NCBI GenBank assembly: GCA_025996695.1
Contig: BNTP01000102.1
Span: 1 to 7,830 of the forward strand
Reading direction: 5' to 3'
Source: Bacteroidia bacterium
Lineage (GTDB): Bacteria > Bacteroidota > Bacteroidia > Bacteroidales > Azobacteroidaceae
Length of the DNA stretch: 7,830 bases
The notes under the pieces: model-generated
Told to the model about the DNA's origin: nothing
Database searches by the model: none
The model's input: only the letters and a program-made list of their open reading frames with translations
In this document: positions 6,909 to 7,830 of the stretch, one piece after another
How positions within the stretch are numbered: the first letter of the stretch is position 1
Layout of the letters: each line of letters opens with the position of its first letter
Translations under genes and position numbers: made by a program

Positions 6909-6977
6909 AAAATGAGGTAGAAATGAGGTTTAGATTCAAGCGGTATGCAATCTTAAACCTCATTTTCACCTCATTTT
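6909..6977. terminator. Long AT-rich stem-loop, possible bidirectional terminator
   Basis: The left arm (6909-6936) holds two AAATGAGGT units and TTTAGATT. The right arm (6949-6977) is its near-complete reverse complement, with one bulge and one or two mismatches; the loop is about 12 nt. Seven T end the right side and an A-run starts the left, so it could end transcripts from either direction, including that of the membrane-protein gene. The stem is longer than usual for an intrinsic terminator, so it may instead be a palindromic insertion; it has no counterpart in the left arm. Confidence 0.55.
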
Positions 6978-7038
6978 TTTAACTTAATGACATTGCCGTT
7001 TTCCGATCCACCCACCGGCTTTGACATCCCCCTCCACC

Positions 7039-7090
7039 CCCCGAATTTTCCGCCCCCATTTTCACCCAAAAACGAGGATTCCTGTTAAGA
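7039..7090 (-). repeat. Outer arm of inverted repeat flanking the gene block (right)
   Basis: Matches the reverse complement of 505-556 at 49 of 52 positions. It includes the left terminal inverted repeat of copy B and about 25 bp outside it. Just upstream (7021-7040) is a C-rich run with no other recognised content. Confidence 0.8.
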
Positions 7091-7348
7091 GTCGGGTTTA
7101 TATTGAGTATCAAGGAGTTAGCAGGCAAAAACCCGCTTCGGCACCCACTTTTGCACCCAAAATCACCCATTTTTCGGGTGAAAAAACCCACTTTTTTTTC
7201 ACATAAATTAAGAGTTTTTTCTGTCAAACTTTGTTAAATACTTGTTTGGTCGGAGCATAGGCTGTACTTTTGTTCTCAAAATGAAATCAGCTTCATTTCG
7301 ACAAAATAAAAAAACGAGGATTCTTAACAGGAATCGTCGTTTTTGGGG
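7064..7348 (+). repeat. MITE-like element, copy B
   Basis: Direct copy of 249-530. The left terminus CCCAAAAACGAGGATTCCTG and the right terminus form a terminal inverted repeat of about 28 bp. Differences from copy A include C/T and A/G changes near 7098 and 7141, one fewer A and one more T in two homopolymers, and CGTCG for CCTCG in the right terminus. The internal promoter motif is retained. No transposase is encoded. Confidence 0.8.
7242..7272 (+). promoter_or_regulatory. Predicted Bacteroidota promoter inside copy B
   Basis: TTG (7242-7244), a 20-nt spacer and TACTTTTG (7265-7272), identical to the motif in copy A. It points towards the partial surface-protein gene, though the stem at 7311-7344 lies between. 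Confidence 0.45.
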
Positions 7349-7499
7349 CAAAAAACCCGATTATGGAAAACAAATTGTTTGATTATTTTTTAACTAAGAA
7401 TAACAAAAAATAACAAAAAGTATCCCACACAGGGATTAGCCTGTGGTTGAGGTTTCATTCTCTCTTTCTCCCTCGTTTAACCTTGTGGCGGGAACTTTT
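7349..7499. other. AT-rich intergenic stretch with weak hairpin
   Basis: No gene seen. It contains two TAACAAAAA-type repeats near 7398-7419 and a weak stem, CCACACAGG/CCTGTGG, near 7424-7445. A pyrimidine-rich run follows at about 7455-7480. No promoter with both boxes was found here. Confidence 0.4.
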
Positions 7500-7583
7500 T
7501 TTAGAGTTTAGAGTTTAGAGTTTAGAGTTTAGATATTAGAGTTTAGATATTAGAGTTTAGATATTAGAGTTTAGATATTAGAG
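7500..7583 (+). repeat. Compound tandem repeat, 4 x 7 bp then 4 x 14 bp
   Basis: Four exact TTTAGAG units (7500-7527) are followed by four exact TTTAGATATTAGAG units (7528-7583). The 14-bp unit looks like two 7-bp units with an altered first half. Exact repetition implies recent expansion by slippage or recombination. It lies 66 bp upstream of the partial surface-protein gene. Confidence 0.95.
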
Positions 7584-7607
7584 TTGAAAATTTGGCAGGG
7601 GAACAAA

Positions 7608-7640
7608 ATATTTTGCCCGTCAGGGCATCCATATCAATAG
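7608..7640 (+). repeat. Fragment of the palindromic repeat
   Basis: TTTTGCCCGTCAGGGC and then ATCCATATCAATAG match the right half of the 56-bp module (4801-4827) apart from an extra C in the hairpin loop. It ends nine bases before the first ATG of the partial gene and so forms its leader. Confidence 0.8.
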
Positions 7641-7649
7641 AAAAAAAGA

Positions 7650-7830
7650 ATGAGAATGAAAATGCAAAAGAAAGAAAAATCGCAGAGGAGAAGGATACTT
7701 TTCGTATCTGCAGCAGTGTTGTTGAGCGCCGGTCTGTGGACATTGAGCACGGCACAAGTAAAAATTGGTGGCGACCCAACGACGCCGGTCACAACGGGAG
7801 CCGTCCTGGAATTGGACGGCGCGTCAGGCG
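7650..7830 (+). CDS. Secreted surface-type protein, N-terminus only
   Basis: Partial gene, open to the window end: 60 codons plus one base. In-frame ATGs lie at 7650, 7656 and 7662 (MRMKMQKK) and the true start is uncertain. The product has a basic N-terminus (KKEKSQRRR, 7-15), a hydrophobic segment ILFVSAAVLLSAGLWTL (16-32) and a likely signal-peptidase site after STA (33-35). The mature protein would begin near QVKIGGDPTTPVTTGAVLELDG. This start, with GAVLEL(D/N), is a style I recall at the head of large Bacteroidales cell-surface proteins. The function cannot be named. Its leader is made of repeat sequence, and a tandem repeat lies just upstream. Confidence 0.7.
   Translation, partial: MRMKMQKKEKSQRRRILFVSAAVLLSAGLWTLSTAQVKIGGDPTTPVTTGAVLELDGASG

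Noticed and set aside
7500..7583. CRISPR-like array
   Set aside because: The units are contiguous 7-bp and 14-bp tandem repeats with no spacers.
7591..7615. Possible promoter TTTG...ATATTTTG before the partial gene
   Set aside because: The spacing is only about 13 nt and the -7 box is one base off TAnnTTTG.

Overview
The window reads as a piece of a Bacteroidales (phylum Bacteroidota) chromosome. Three things support this. The lysS promoter has the TTG-N19-TAnnTTTG form typical of that phylum. The leaders are A-rich and lack a clear Shine-Dalgarno sequence. The LysS, GpsA and Pgi proteins carry Bacteroidales-style signatures, such as [17 protein letters not shown] in GpsA. The density of short palindromic and MITE-like repeats is high for 7.8 kb and recalls repeat-rich host-associated Bacteroidales, but no species can be named from the sequence.

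Layout. Positions 1-805 hold no convincing gene. They contain one end of an inverted dispersed repeat (1-123), a 282-bp MITE-like element (copy A, 249-530) with its own promoter and terminator-like end, a 106-bp element with palindromic ends (561-666), a 43-bp repeat (681-723) and the lysS promoter (750-780). A same-strand gene row follows: lysS (806-2401), a gpsA-type glycerol-3-phosphate dehydrogenase (2398-3396, 4-nt overlap), a secreted GH29 alpha-L-fucosidase (3409-4701), a 193-bp repeat insertion (4703-4895), pgi (4915-6270) and an AT-rich two-helix membrane protein of unknown function (6338-6856). The right flank (6857-7830) holds a long hairpin, the second MITE-like copy (B, 7064-7348), an 84-bp tandem repeat and the start of a secreted surface-type protein cut by the window edge.

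Function. lysS, gpsA, fucosidase and pgi are probably one transcription unit. They supply lysyl-tRNA, glycerol-3-phosphate for phospholipids, fucose release from host or dietary glycans, and fructose-6-phosphate/glucose-6-phosphate interconversion. From memory, lysS-gpsA-pgi is a conserved Bacteroidales gene order, which makes the fucosidase the odd gene.

The most interesting content is the repeat architecture. Palindromic repeats sit in frame inside two housekeeping genes (lysS and pgi). A small element with imperfect terminal inverted repeats lies between perfect 17-bp direct repeats in the fucosidase-pgi gap. The whole gene block is enclosed by two collinear inverted-repeat segments, each arm carrying a different insertion, and by two direct copies of a promoter-bearing MITE-like element. 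No CRISPR array, tRNA, rRNA, transposase or defence system was found.
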